Of a stretch of 64,000 nt of DNA, positions 44,784 to 53,021 are shown piece by piece. Within the stretch, counting starts at the first letter, position 1. Every line of letters begins with the position of its first letter. The stretch covers positions 124,001-188,000 of the forward strand of contig NZ_JAPSLK010000008.1 of assembly GCF_031180885.1 (NCBI RefSeq), read 5' to 3'. This stretch comes from Saccharothrix sp. (GTDB lineage: Bacteria > Actinomycetota > Actinomycetes > Mycobacteriales > Pseudonocardiaceae). Made by a program: the position numbers and the translations under genes. Under the pieces are notes generated by a model. It was not told where the DNA came from, made no database searches, and worked only from the letters and a program-made list of their open reading frames with translations.

Positions 44784-45213
44784 CTCCCTGAGCGTGGTCG
44801 ACGTGCTGCTGGTCGAGGACGACCCGGGCGACGCCCTGATGACCCAGGAGGCGTTCGAGCACCACAAGATCCGCAACCAGCTGCACGTGGTGCGCGACGG
44901 CGTGGAGGCCCTGGAGTTCCTGCGCCGCGAGGGCAAGTACGCCGACGCGCCGCGCCCCGGCCTGGTCCTGCTGGACCTGAACCTGCCGAAGGTGGACGGC
45001 CGCGAGGTGCTGGCGCAGGTCAAGGCGGACGAGTCGCTGCGCACCATCCCGGTGGTGGTGCTGACCACGTCGGAGGCGGAGGAGGACATCCTGCGCTCCT
45101 ACAACCTGCACGCCAACGCGTACGTGACCAAGCCGGTGGACTTCGACCGGTTCATCGAGGTCGTGCGCCAGATCGACGACTTCTTCGTGACCGTGGTGAA
45201 GCTGCCCCGCTGA
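44776..45213 (+). CDS. single-domain response regulator (Rcp1-like)
   Basis: The 145-residue protein starts inside the last codons of the kinase gene. It is only a receiver: acidic pocket [12 protein letters not shown], phosphoacceptor in [16 protein letters not shown], Thr in [12 protein letters not shown], and Lys in [12 protein letters not shown]. The NLPKVDG form is typical of Rcp1-like regulators that pair with phytochrome-type kinases. It has no output domain, so it may act as phosphate carrier or by protein binding. Confidence 0.93.
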   Translation: MNDSLSVVDVLLVEDDPGDALMTQEAFEHHKIRNQLHVVRDGVEALEFLRREGKYADAPRPGLVLLDLNLPKVDGREVLAQVKADESLRTIPVVVLTTSEAEEDILRSYNLHANAYVTKPVDFDRFIEVVRQIDDFFVTVVKLPR

Positions 45214-45214
45214 C

Positions 45215-45658
45215 TCACCGCTCCCGGAAGCTCTCGATCTCCTCCTCGGTGCGCCGGGTGGCGAGGTCGAGGAACCGCAGCAGCGCCGCCCGCTGGTCGT
45301 CGTCGAGGTCTTCGACATCGGCGCGGTGGCGCTCGTTCAGGCTGTCGTAGAGGCCGCCCACGCGCCGCACCGCCTCGTCGACGGGCTCGACGACCAGCCG
45401 CCGCCGGTCGAACGGGTCGGGCACGCGGCGGACGTAGCCGGCCCGTTCCAGCCGGTCGATCATGCGCGACGCCGAGCCGCTGGTCAGGTTGACCCGCTGG
45501 GCCAGCCGGCCGGGCGTCGCGGGGCCCTCGTTGGCCAGCACGTACAGGGCTTGCAGGTCCGTCCAGGGCAGTCCCAGGTGTTCGGCGATCATGCCGTTCA
45601 GCTCGATCACCGGGATCTGCCAGCGGGCGATGGCGCGCAGGACTTCGTCGGCACTCAC
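45215..45658 (-). CDS. MarR-family regulator, divergent from P450
   Basis: The 147-residue protein from GTG 45658 has the MarR winged helix: LPWTDLQALYVLANEG, RLAQRVNLTSGSASRMIDR and the wing RVPDPFDRRRLVVEP. It is convergent with the response regulator and divergent from the P450 gene. Between the two starts lies a concentric palindrome (45669-45705), a strong candidate binding site. This arrangement suggests the protein represses itself and the P450 gene until a ligand is present. Confidence 0.88.
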   Translation of the reverse strand: MSADEVLRAIARWQIPVIELNGMIAEHLGLPWTDLQALYVLANEGPATPGRLAQRVNLTSGSASRMIDRLERAGYVRRVPDPFDRRRLVVEPVDEAVRRVGGLYDSLNERHRADVEDLDDDQRAALLRFLDLATRRTEEEIESFRER

Positions 45659-45668
45659 GGGTCGCAGT

Positions 45669-45705
45669 ATAACTGTGTTGCGCAGTCACTGCGTCATGCA
45701 GTTAT
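45669..45705. promoter_or_regulatory. 37-bp concentric palindrome, probable MarR operator
   Basis: Outer arms ATAACTG (45669-45675) and CAGTTAT (45699-45705) and an inner 13-bp palindrome CGCAGTCACTGCG (45681-45693) share the same centre at 45687. The site is 10 bp upstream of the MarR start and 30 bp upstream of the P450 start, where a dimeric repressor would block both promoters. Confidence 0.7.
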
Positions 45706-45735
45706 CTTGGTGCAAACGATATCGTGGAGGTCGTC

Positions 45736-46836
45736 ATGCCCTGCCCGTTCGCCGCCCGCACCCACTCGCTCGACGACCCCGTCGAGGTGGGCGAACCCGT
45801 GGTCGTGGCGGAGGCCCCGGCCGGTGGACCGGTGCGGATCGTCACCGACCCGGAACTGGCCCGTGCGGTGCTGGCCGACCCGCGCTTCGCCAAGGACCCG
45901 GCCCTCGCCCCGCCGCACTGGGACGCCCGGACCGCCGGCCTCGAACCGACCGCCGCCGACCAGCTGTCCGTGACCACGCTCGACGGCCCGCCGCACACCC
46001 GGCTGCGCAGGGTGTTCGCGCCGCTGTTCAGCGCGGCCCGGATGCGCGCGGCCTACCCGATGATGGTCGCCACGGCCCGCCGACTCCTGGCCGCCCTGGG
46101 TGCCGAGGCCGACCTGGTCGAGGACTTCACCACCCGCTACCCGCTGGCCGTCCTGTGCGACCTGCTGGGCATCCCCGCCGACCGCGTCGACCACGCGATG
46201 ACCGCGTGCCGGCTCGTGCACACCGACTACCCCGACCACGTCGACCAGGCCATGGCCGCCTTCGCCGACCTTGCTTCGGTGGCGGTGACCGGCGGCGTCG
46301 AACTGGCCGACCGGATGCCGCCCGGGTCCACCGACCGCGACCTGCACTACCAGGTCTTCACCATCCTGTTCGCCGGCCAGCTGACCACCGACCCCAGCGT
46401 CGGCTTCCTGATCGCCCGCCTGCTCAGCCCTCCCCCAGCTCCCGACACCCACACGGCCCCCGACGACCCCGCCGCGCCCGACGACCTCGTGGACGACACC
46501 CTCCGCCGATACCCACCGGCCCCGTACACCCTGTGGCGCTTCACCTCGACCGAAGTGGACCTGGCCGGCGAACTCCTGTCCGCCCGCACCCCGGTCCTGG
46601 TCGACATCCGCGCCGCCAACGCCGGCTCGGGTGACCTGACGTTCGGCACCGGCCCGCACTACTGCATCGGCGCGCAACTGGCCCGACTGGAGCTGCGGGC
46701 GGTGGCCGAGGCCTTCCGGACCGACTACCCGAAGGCCCGCCTGACCACCCCGTACCGGAACCTGGTCGCCGCCACCCCCGGCGGCATCATGGGCAGCCGC
46801 CTCCTCACCCTGCCCGTGCGCTTTCAGACGCCGTAG
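45736..46836 (+). CDS. atypical short cytochrome P450
   Basis: From ATG 45736 (GGAGG at 45726-45730) the product is 366 residues, shorter than the usual 390-410. The I-helix motif is FTILFAGQLTTDP, and the heme loop FGTGPHYCIGAQLA carries the Cys ligand. Two departures stand out. The K-helix ExxR reads DTLR in VDDTLRRYPPAP, with Asp for Glu. The meander between beta sheets and heme loop (the NRDPxxFxxPxxFDxxR block) is missing: DIRAANAGSGDLTFG runs straight on. It may be a degraded gene or a P450-like protein with altered chemistry. Confidence 0.82.
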   Translation: MPCPFAARTHSLDDPVEVGEPVVVAEAPAGGPVRIVTDPELARAVLADPRFAKDPALAPPHWDARTAGLEPTAADQLSVTTLDGPPHTRLRRVFAPLFSAARMRAAYPMMVATARRLLAALGAEADLVEDFTTRYPLAVLCDLLGIPADRVDHAMTACRLVHTDYPDHVDQAMAAFADLASVAVTGGVELADRMPPGSTDRDLHYQVFTILFAGQLTTDPSVGFLIARLLSPPPAPDTHTAPDDPAAPDDLVDDTLRRYPPAPYTLWRFTSTEVDLAGELLSARTPVLVDIRAANAGSGDLTFGTGPHYCIGAQLARLELRAVAEAFRTDYPKARLTTPYRNLVAATPGGIMGSRLLTLPVRFQTP

Positions 46837-47080
46837 AGCTTGAGGAACGCGTCCACGGCCGTGTCGGCGAACCGGTGCAGTTCCTCGACCGGACAGGGCT
46901 CGTCGTCGAACATCGCGCGGTTTAGCGGCACGGACAGCACCAGCCACAGGAAGTGCCGGCCCGCCGGCAGCGGGTCCGGGGTGTCGAGCCGACCCTGCTC
47001 GCTCAACCGCGCGAACTGGTCCGCGAGCTGGTGGTAGCTGCGCTCCGGTCCGGCGGCGTACCAGGTGCGGGCGAGCAACG
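46824..47080 (-). pseudogene. TetR-family regulator, C-terminal fragment only
   Basis: About 85 codons ending at 46824 encode the ligand-binding part of a TetR protein (LARTWYAAGPERSYHQLADQ, then FLWLVLSVPLNRAMFDDEP, ending FADTAVDAFLKLYGV). No helix-turn-helix domain precedes it: upstream sequence on this strand is antisense to the hydrolase fragment beginning near 47077. The 5' half of the gene has been lost. It ends convergently within the P450 stop region. Confidence 0.65.
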
Positions 47081-47472
47081 GCCCGATGGACGCCCTCGCC
47101 GACGCCTTGGCCTCGGACTTCACCGTGCTCACCTACGACCGGCGCGGCCGGGGCGAGAGCACCGACACCCCGCCTTACACGATCGGGCGGGAGGTGGACG
47201 ACCTGCGGGCGGTGGTGGACGCGGCGGGCGGGTCGGCGTTCGTGCACGGGTTCTCGTCGGGTGCCGTGCTCGCCCTGCACGCCGCGGCGGCCGGTGCGCC
47301 GATCACCCGGTTGAGCCTGTTGGAGCCGCCGCTGGCCGAGGGGCCGGTGCCGGACGCGGACCTCGTGGCCGAGCTGGAGCAGTCGGTGCGGGAGGGTCGG
47401 CGGGGTGACGCCGTGCTGCGGTTCAACGAGGCGATCGGGGTGCCGGAGGAGACGTCTCAGGCGGCCGAGTAG
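47065..47472 (+). pseudogene. alpha/beta hydrolase fragment, both ends lost
   Basis: The open frame encodes about 135 residues of an alpha/beta hydrolase. It starts abruptly near DALADALASDFTVLTYDRRG, has RGESTDTPPYTIGREVDDL and the nucleophile elbow VHGFSSGAVLAL, and stops after AIGVPEETSQAAE. The N-terminal strand and oxyanion region (His-Gly) and the C-terminal Asp and His of the triad are absent, so it cannot be active. The start abuts the TetR fragment and the end overlaps the convergent MBL gene. Confidence 0.65.
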
Positions 47473-48458
47473 ACGTCGACCCCGTCCACCGCCTCGACCC
47501 GGACCAGGCCGCGGCGCGCCAGGACGTCCAGGTGGGCGGCGGTCTCCCCGGTCGCCAGGACGCGGTTGAACAGGTCCAGCTCGTCGAACCGCCGGTCGCG
47601 CCGGGTCCAGCCGAGCTTGCGGGCGGTCTCGAGCGCGGTGCCGGTGCCCGACCGGACGGCGGCCAGGGTCGCGTCCAGCCGCTGCTCGTGGTGGGCCAGC
47701 AGCTCGTCCACCCGGGCGTGGCTGGACTCGGTGACCGGGCCGTGCGCGGGCAACAGCCGCAGGTCCGGGTAAGAGCGAACGAGCCGAAGCGAATCGAGGT
47801 AGTCGCCCAGCGGCAGCTCCGGTCGGGCCGGCTCGAACCCGATGGACGGCGTGATGTGCGGCAGCACGTGGTCACCGGCGAAGAGCAGGGACGACTCGAC
47901 GTCCACGAAGACCACGTGCCCGCGCGTGTGACCAGGCGTGGGCAGGACGCGAAGAACCCGTTTCTCCAGCCCGAGGTCGGTCTCGGTGAGCCACTCGTCG
48001 GGCTCCTCGTAGTCCCGCAACTCGGCCTCACCGACCGCCAGCACCGCCTTCCGCCACTGCGGCGCCAACTCCGCGCCGCCCCAGCGCAGCAGGTTGCCCA
48101 GCTGACCGTCCCGGGTCCGGCTGATGACCCGCCGCAAGGAGGGCTGCTCCCCCAACCCCAACCCGACCCGAGTCCCGAACCGCCGCCGCAACAGGATCGC
48201 GAGCGTGTAGTGGTCCCGGTGCAGGTGCGTGACGAGAAACCGCCGAACGTCCCCGAAGTCCCGCCCCAACTCCCCCAGGGCCGCCTCAAGCGCCCGCTCA
48301 CCTTCTTCGAGCGCCCAGCCGGCGTCGACCAGGACGAGCCCGTCGCCGTCCTCGATCGCGTAGACGTTCACGGTGTGCAGGCCGTCGTTGGGCAGGGGCA
48401 GCGGGATCCGGTGCACACCGGGCGCGACCTCGAAGACTCCGGACTCGGTCCACTCCAT
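47457..48458 (-). CDS. metallo-beta-lactamase-fold hydrolase
   Basis: A 333-residue MBL-fold protein. Metal motifs are VTHLHRDHYTLA (H-x-H-x-D-H), PTPGHTRGHVVF, LLFAGDHVLPHI and LLPAHGPVTESS, all in the correct order. The C-terminal about 90 residues resemble the winged-helix-like tail of MBL proteins related to LACTB2/endoribonuclease-like or thioesterase enzymes. Substrate cannot be told. The gene is intact, unlike its truncated neighbours. Confidence 0.88.
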   Translation of the reverse strand: MEWTESGVFEVAPGVHRIPLPLPNDGLHTVNVYAIEDGDGLVLVDAGWALEEGERALEAALGELGRDFGDVRRFLVTHLHRDHYTLAILLRRRFGTRVGLGLGEQPSLRRVISRTRDGQLGNLLRWGGAELAPQWRKAVLAVGEAELRDYEEPDEWLTETDLGLEKRVLRVLPTPGHTRGHVVFVDVESSLLFAGDHVLPHITPSIGFEPARPELPLGDYLDSLRLVRSYPDLRLLPAHGPVTESSHARVDELLAHHEQRLDATLAAVRSGTGTALETARKLGWTRRDRRFDELDLFNRVLATGETAAHLDVLARRGLVRVEAVDGVDVYSAA

Positions 48459-48497
48459 CCCCGGATACTACTTGCCGGTAACCACCCGCTCGGGAGG

Positions 48498-48770
48498 TCA
48501 GGCCTCGGGATGCCGCTCCAGGTACCCGCGCACGAACGGGCACTCCGGCACGACCTCCAACCCCCGCTCCCGCACGTCGGCCAGCGCCTGCTTCACCAGC
48601 GCGCTGCCCAGTCCCTTCCCCTCCACCGCGACCTCGGTGTGGGTGAACACGATCCGGCCGGGTTCGAGGGTGTACTCGGCGAACCCGCCGAGCTGCCCGT
48701 CCAGGTGCACTTCGAAGCGGGACTCTTCGCGGTTGTCGGACACGGTGACGACGTCATGATCGAGGCTCAC
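48498..48770 (-). CDS. small GNAT-like N-acetyltransferase (YjdJ/COG2388 type)
   Basis: From GTG 48770 the protein has 90 residues; GTG 48779 would add three. It contains ESRFEVHLDGQLGGFAEY, HTEVAVEGKGLGSALVKQAL (acetyl-CoA loop G-K-G-L-G-S) and VVPECPFVRGYLERHPE, the signature of compact COG2388 acetyltransferases. Substrate is unknown. It is divergent from the flavin oxidoreductase with only about 36 bp between starts. Confidence 0.85.
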   Translation of the reverse strand: MSLDHDVVTVSDNREESRFEVHLDGQLGGFAEYTLEPGRIVFTHTEVAVEGKGLGSALVKQALADVRERGLEVVPECPFVRGYLERHPEA

Positions 48771-48806
48771 GAAGACCACGTTATCCGCGCGGTGCAAGAT
48801 TGCGCG

Positions 48807-49811
48807 ATGGACGTCTACCTGCTGATCCTGGGCGACCACCTGCCGGACCCGAGGACGGGCCGGGTGGTGAGCGAGGCGGAGCGGCTGCGGGCGATCGTCG
48901 AACAGGCCGTGGTGGCCGAGGAGGCGGGGTTCACCGGCGTCGCGATCGGGGAGCACCACTTCACCCGCTACATCGTCTCCGCGCCCGAGTTGCTGCTGGC
49001 CACGATCGCCGAGCGCACGTCCCGACTCCGCCTGTCCACCGGCGTGACCCTGCTGGCGCACCACGACCCGGTCCGGGTGGCCGAGGAGCTGGCGACCTTG
49101 GACGTCCTGTCCGGCGGACGCGCGGAGATGATCGTCGCCCGCGGCGTGTCCCAACGCACCGACGCCGCCTTCGGCGTCCAAAACGACCTCCGCGCCCGTT
49201 TCGACGAAAACCTCCGCCTACTCCTACGGCTGCTGGAAGAACCGCACGTCACGTGGAACGGCCGCTTCCGCAGCCCCCTGGTAGACGTCACCACAACCCC
49301 CCGCCCACTCCAACACCCGCGCCCGTTGGTGTGGATCGGCAGCGGCTCGGCAATCTCAGCGGACCTTGCCGTCGAACTTTCCCTCCCCCTGATGCTCCCC
49401 AGCACCCTCCGCGACCCCAGCACCCACCGCACCGTCGTAGACCGCTACCGCACCGCCATGCACGGCACCGGCCGCGTAGCCCTCCCCAGCCACGTCTTCG
49501 TAGCCCCAACCACCACCCGAGCCCGCGAGCTGTGGCGCCCCCACCTGTCGGCGTACGCCCACTTCGCCGACCCGTGGCGCGGCGACGGCGACGTGGACAT
49601 CGACGCACTCATGGACGGCGCAGCAGTCTGCGGCGACCCATCGGAAGTAACCGACCGCCTCAACGACCTCGGCCGCTTGCTGGGCTTGGACGCCCACCTG
49701 GTCATGGTCGACATCGGCGGCCTCCCACACGAGGCAGTCTTAGACACGATCCGCCTATTCGGCGACCAAGTCCTCCCCAACCTGAAAACCCCCACCACCT
49801 CCAACACCTGA
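48807..49811 (+). CDS. LLM-class flavin-dependent oxidoreductase (luciferase-like)
   Basis: The 334-residue protein from ATG 48807 has a luciferase-like TIM barrel: EEAGFTGVAIGEHHFTRYIV, RLRLSTGVTLLAHHDPVRVA, EELATLDVLSGGRAEMIVAR and VWIGSGSAISADLAV. Such enzymes use FMNH2 or F420 for monooxygenation or hydride transfer; I cannot choose between them. Codons in the last third use unusually many A/T-ending synonyms around 49140-49800 compared with neighbours. No operon partner is evident. Confidence 0.87.
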   Translation: MDVYLLILGDHLPDPRTGRVVSEAERLRAIVEQAVVAEEAGFTGVAIGEHHFTRYIVSAPELLLATIAERTSRLRLSTGVTLLAHHDPVRVAEELATLDVLSGGRAEMIVARGVSQRTDAAFGVQNDLRARFDENLRLLLRLLEEPHVTWNGRFRSPLVDVTTTPRPLQHPRPLVWIGSGSAISADLAVELSLPLMLPSTLRDPSTHRTVVDRYRTAMHGTGRVALPSHVFVAPTTTRARELWRPHLSAYAHFADPWRGDGDVDIDALMDGAAVCGDPSEVTDRLNDLGRLLGLDAHLVMVDIGGLPHEAVLDTIRLFGDQVLPNLKTPTTSNT

Positions 49812-49941
49812 CACCAACTCAACCCCCAACCCCAGCCAACGCCTCCAGGCACCGGCCGCTGCGCTGCCGCACCACCCGGCAGCGGCACACGCCACCGGGC
49901 GGCGGCAGGCGCAGCGCCGTTTACGAGCGCCGCGGGTGAAG

Positions 49942-51993
49942 TCAGCGGAGGGCGGCTGCGGCGGATAGGTGGGTGGTGGTCGGGTCGGCGCGGCGGACTA
50001 CTACCAGTTCTCGGGTGGCTCGGGTCAGGGCTACGTAGCGCTCGGCGGGCGTCATGCGTTCCGGTTCGACGACCACCACCACGTCGAACTCCAAGCCCTT
50101 CGCGGCTCGCGGGGTGAGGGGGCCGTCCGGCGAGATCACCGCGAAAGTTCCGGAATCGGCGCGCAAACGCGACACCACCGACAGGTCGGACACCACCATC
50201 TCGACCGGCGCCGCACCCCGGCGCACCGACCGCGGCGGCTCTGCCGAAGGGTCGATCTCCGCCAGCGCGCCGGCCGCGTACGACATGATCTCCGCCGGCG
50301 TCCGGTAGTTCACCGTCAACCTCCGGTACACCCACCGCTCCCCCACATGCGGTCCCAGCACCGCCTCCCACGACCGCACCCCGGCCTCCGCCTGCCGCTG
50401 CGCCAGATCACCCACCACCGTCATGGAACGGTTGGGACACCGCCGCACCAGCACCCGCCAGTCCATTTCGGACAGTTCCTGCGCCTCGTCCACCACCACG
50501 TGCCCGTACGTCCACTCCCGGTCCGCCGCCGCCCGCTCGGCCAGGGTCCGGTGGTCGCGCGCCGAGTGCCGGTCGGCCAGCCACTCGGGGTCGAGCAGGT
50601 CGACGGCGCGCAGCTCGTCGTCGACGTCGTCGTACCCCTCCATGTCCAGCACCTCCAACACACCCCGCGCGTACTCGACCTCCTCCGCCCGCTCACGCGC
50701 GGCCGCCCGCACAACCGAGGAAGTGGTGCCGAGCAGTTCCGCGGCCTCGTCCAACAACGGCACGTCGGACACCGTCCACGCCCGCCCGTCCTCCCGGTAC
50801 AACTCCGGGTAACCCAGCGCCAGGCACCGCCCCTCATAAAGATCGGCCAACAACGCCTGCGGAGTCAGCACCGGCCACAGCGCATCGACCAACGCCCTCA
50901 GATCCGCATTGCGCCCCAACTCCCGCCGCACGTCCGCCGCCAACTCCGGCCAGTCGTGCCCGATCAGCGCCAACGCCGGCTCGACCAGCACGTCGACCAA
51001 GGCCGAGAAGAACACCGCACGCGCCTCGTTGTGCCGCAACCCGCTCGCCCGCGCCCGCTCCCGCGCGACCGCCACCAGCTCCGCGTCCACCGGCACGGTC
51101 ACGTCCTCCAACTCCACCGGCACCGGCTCGACGGGCAGCTCCTGCCGGTCCGCGACCGCCTCGCGCACCAGGTCCACCGCCGCCGGCCCGCCCTTGAGCC
51201 GCTGCGCCTCGGGCGGGTCCTCGCGGCTCGTCCGCACCCCGGGGAACAGCTCCCCCGGCGTCGCGAACACCACGTCGGTCTCCCCCAGCGACGGCAGCAC
51301 GTCGCCGATGTGGCGCAGGAACCCGGGATTGGGCCCGACGACCAGCACCCCCTGCCGCGACAGCCGTTCCCGCTGCGTGTACAGCAGGTACGCCACCCGG
51401 TGCAGCGCGACGGCCGTCTTGCCGGTCCCCGGACCGCCCTCGATCACCAGCACGCCCCGGTGGTCGAGCCGGATCACCTCGTCCTGCTCGGCCTGGATGG
51501 TCGCGACGATGTCCCGCATCGTTTCCGCCCGGGGCGCTTCCAGGGCGTCCAACAACGCCGTCGCGTCGAGGTGGAGGTCGTCGTCGTGGAATCCCTCCAA
51601 CACCCTCCCGCGGGTGCGGAAGTGCCGCCGCCGGGTCAACCCCTCGGGATTGGCGCCGGTGGCCGTGTAGAACGGGCGGGCGACCGGTGCGCGCCAATCG
51701 GTGAGCAGCGGCGCGTAGTCGTCGTCGGGGTCGAACAACCCGATCCGGCCGATGCAGGAGCACGTGCCGTCGACCCGGTCGATGCGCCCGAAGCACAACC
51801 CCTCGTCCGCCACCCGCAACCGGCTGACCTGCTCGGACAGCGTCCGCACCGCCACCTCCCGGTGCCACCGCTGCTCGTGCGCGTCGAGCAGCGCGGCGTC
51901 CAGCCGGGCCTTCGCCGCGGTCCGCTCCCGGTCGAGCCGCTCGTACAGGAAAGAAATCCGTTGCCGTTCCGTGGACAATTCCCCTGCCGTCAC
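49942..51993 (-). CDS. HelD-like RNA-polymerase-associated motor ATPase (UvrD/Rep superfamily)
   Basis: From GTG 51993 (AGGGGG upstream) the protein has 683 residues; ATG 52029 is possible but would swallow the operator. It starts with a coiled-coil (RQRISFLYERLDRERTAAKA), as in HelD. Helicase motifs are VIEGGPGTGKTAVALHRVAY (Walker A), HVVVDEAQELSEMDWRVL, MTVVGDLAQR, YRRLTVNYRTPAEIM and VVVVEPERM with YVALTRATRELVVV. HelD family members remove RNA polymerase from DNA, and the actinobacterial HelR branch can confer rifamycin tolerance. Whether this is HelD or HelR cannot be decided here. Confidence 0.88.
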   Translation of the reverse strand: MTAGELSTERQRISFLYERLDRERTAAKARLDAALLDAHEQRWHREVAVRTLSEQVSRLRVADEGLCFGRIDRVDGTCSCIGRIGLFDPDDDYAPLLTDWRAPVARPFYTATGANPEGLTRRRHFRTRGRVLEGFHDDDLHLDATALLDALEAPRAETMRDIVATIQAEQDEVIRLDHRGVLVIEGGPGTGKTAVALHRVAYLLYTQRERLSRQGVLVVGPNPGFLRHIGDVLPSLGETDVVFATPGELFPGVRTSREDPPEAQRLKGGPAAVDLVREAVADRQELPVEPVPVELEDVTVPVDAELVAVARERARASGLRHNEARAVFFSALVDVLVEPALALIGHDWPELAADVRRELGRNADLRALVDALWPVLTPQALLADLYEGRCLALGYPELYREDGRAWTVSDVPLLDEAAELLGTTSSVVRAAARERAEEVEYARGVLEVLDMEGYDDVDDELRAVDLLDPEWLADRHSARDHRTLAERAAADREWTYGHVVVDEAQELSEMDWRVLVRRCPNRSMTVVGDLAQRQAEAGVRSWEAVLGPHVGERWVYRRLTVNYRTPAEIMSYAAGALAEIDPSAEPPRSVRRGAAPVEMVVSDLSVVSRLRADSGTFAVISPDGPLTPRAAKGLEFDVVVVVEPERMTPAERYVALTRATRELVVVRRADPTTTHLSAAAALR

Positions 51994-52006
51994 GCTTGCC
52001 CCCTGT

Positions 52007-52025
52007 GATACAATGGATTTGTATC
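52007..52025. promoter_or_regulatory. perfect inverted repeat upstream of the HelD-like gene
   Basis: GATACAA (52007-52013) and TTGTATC (52019-52025) are perfect 7-bp arms around TGGAT. The site lies 14 bp before the HelD-like start and 115 bp before the divergent SDR start. It is AT-rich in a GC-rich background and looks like an operator. Confidence 0.6.
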
Positions 52026-52139
52026 GCATTCCAGCCTCATTCCCGTTTTGAGGCGAATTCCCTTTTTACCACGGCCCCGGCCATTCCCGGCGTTTCCGTT
52101 CGGGTGATTTGCGCAAGCGCATTGCGGCACACTGCGGGC

Positions 52140-52973
52140 ATGGGATTCCTCGACGGCAAAGCGGTCGTGATCACCGGCGCGGGCAGCGGCCTGGGCGAGG
52201 CCTACGCGCGGCACGCGGCCCGGGAGGGCGCGTCGGTCGTGGTCAACGACCTGGCCGGAGCCGAGCGCGTGGTCGCCGACATCCGCGCGGAGGGCGGCAC
52301 GGCCGTCGCGCACACGGGTTCGGTCACCGAGACCGCCGAAGAGCTGATCGCCTTGTGCCACAACGAGTTCGGCGCGGTCGACGGCCTGGTCAACAACGCG
52401 GGCACCACGCACTTCGCCGCGCCCTGGGACGACGACCCGGAGACGGTCCGCCGGGTGATCGAGGTCAACGTCCTGGGCACGATGTTCTGCGGCATCGCGG
52501 CGGCGAAGGTCATGCGCGGCGGCTCGATCGTCAACGTCGCCTCGGGCGCGATGCTGGGCCGCGCCGACGCCGCCGCATACTCCGCGTCCAAGGGCGCCGT
52601 CGCCGCACTCACCGGCTCGTGGGCGGGCGGCCTGGCCGAGCGGGGCGTGCGGGTCAACGCGGTGTGCCCGCTGGCCTGGACCGGCATGATGGAGCGCGAC
52701 CCCCGCAAGGACACCTTCGGCTCACCGCAGTCCACCCCGGCCGCGCGGATGGCGCCCCTGGTCACCTACCTGCTCAGCGACGCCTCCCGGCACGTCACCG
52801 GCCAACTGGTCCGCTTCCTGCCGGACAAGCTGCACGTGATCGCCCAGTACGCGGTCAAGCAGCCGGTACTGGTCCGCGACGACTGGGACACCGACGCCAT
52901 CGCCGCCGCCTTCCACCCGGACACCGGCGACCTGCGCCCCGAACCTCCCGGCCGCGACCGCTGGCGCGCTTGA
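52140..52973 (+). CDS. short-chain dehydrogenase/reductase
   Basis: From ATG 52140, 277 residues: cofactor motif VVITGAGSGLGEAYA, VNNAGTTHF, Ser in IVNVASGAML and catalytic AAAYSASKGAVAAL (YxxxK). Asp in VVVNDLAG after the second strand favours NAD over NADP. The longer C-terminal part (LVRDDWDTDAIAAAF) resembles SDRs linked to fatty-acid or steroid beta-oxidation. Substrate is unknown. It is divergent from the HelD-like gene. Confidence 0.87.
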   Translation: MGFLDGKAVVITGAGSGLGEAYARHAAREGASVVVNDLAGAERVVADIRAEGGTAVAHTGSVTETAEELIALCHNEFGAVDGLVNNAGTTHFAAPWDDDPETVRRVIEVNVLGTMFCGIAAAKVMRGGSIVNVASGAMLGRADAAAYSASKGAVAALTGSWAGGLAERGVRVNAVCPLAWTGMMERDPRKDTFGSPQSTPAARMAPLVTYLLSDASRHVTGQLVRFLPDKLHVIAQYAVKQPVLVRDDWDTDAIAAAFHPDTGDLRPEPPGRDRWRA

Positions 52974-53021
52974 ACGACCACCGGGACGCGACGCCGGAGC
53001 ACGCGACGGCCAGGACCCGAC

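Noticed and set aside
51991-52004. GCTTGCCCC near the HelD-like start as a rifamycin-associated element
   Set aside because: Only one half of the roughly 19-bp palindrome is present, and it overlaps the ribosome binding site.
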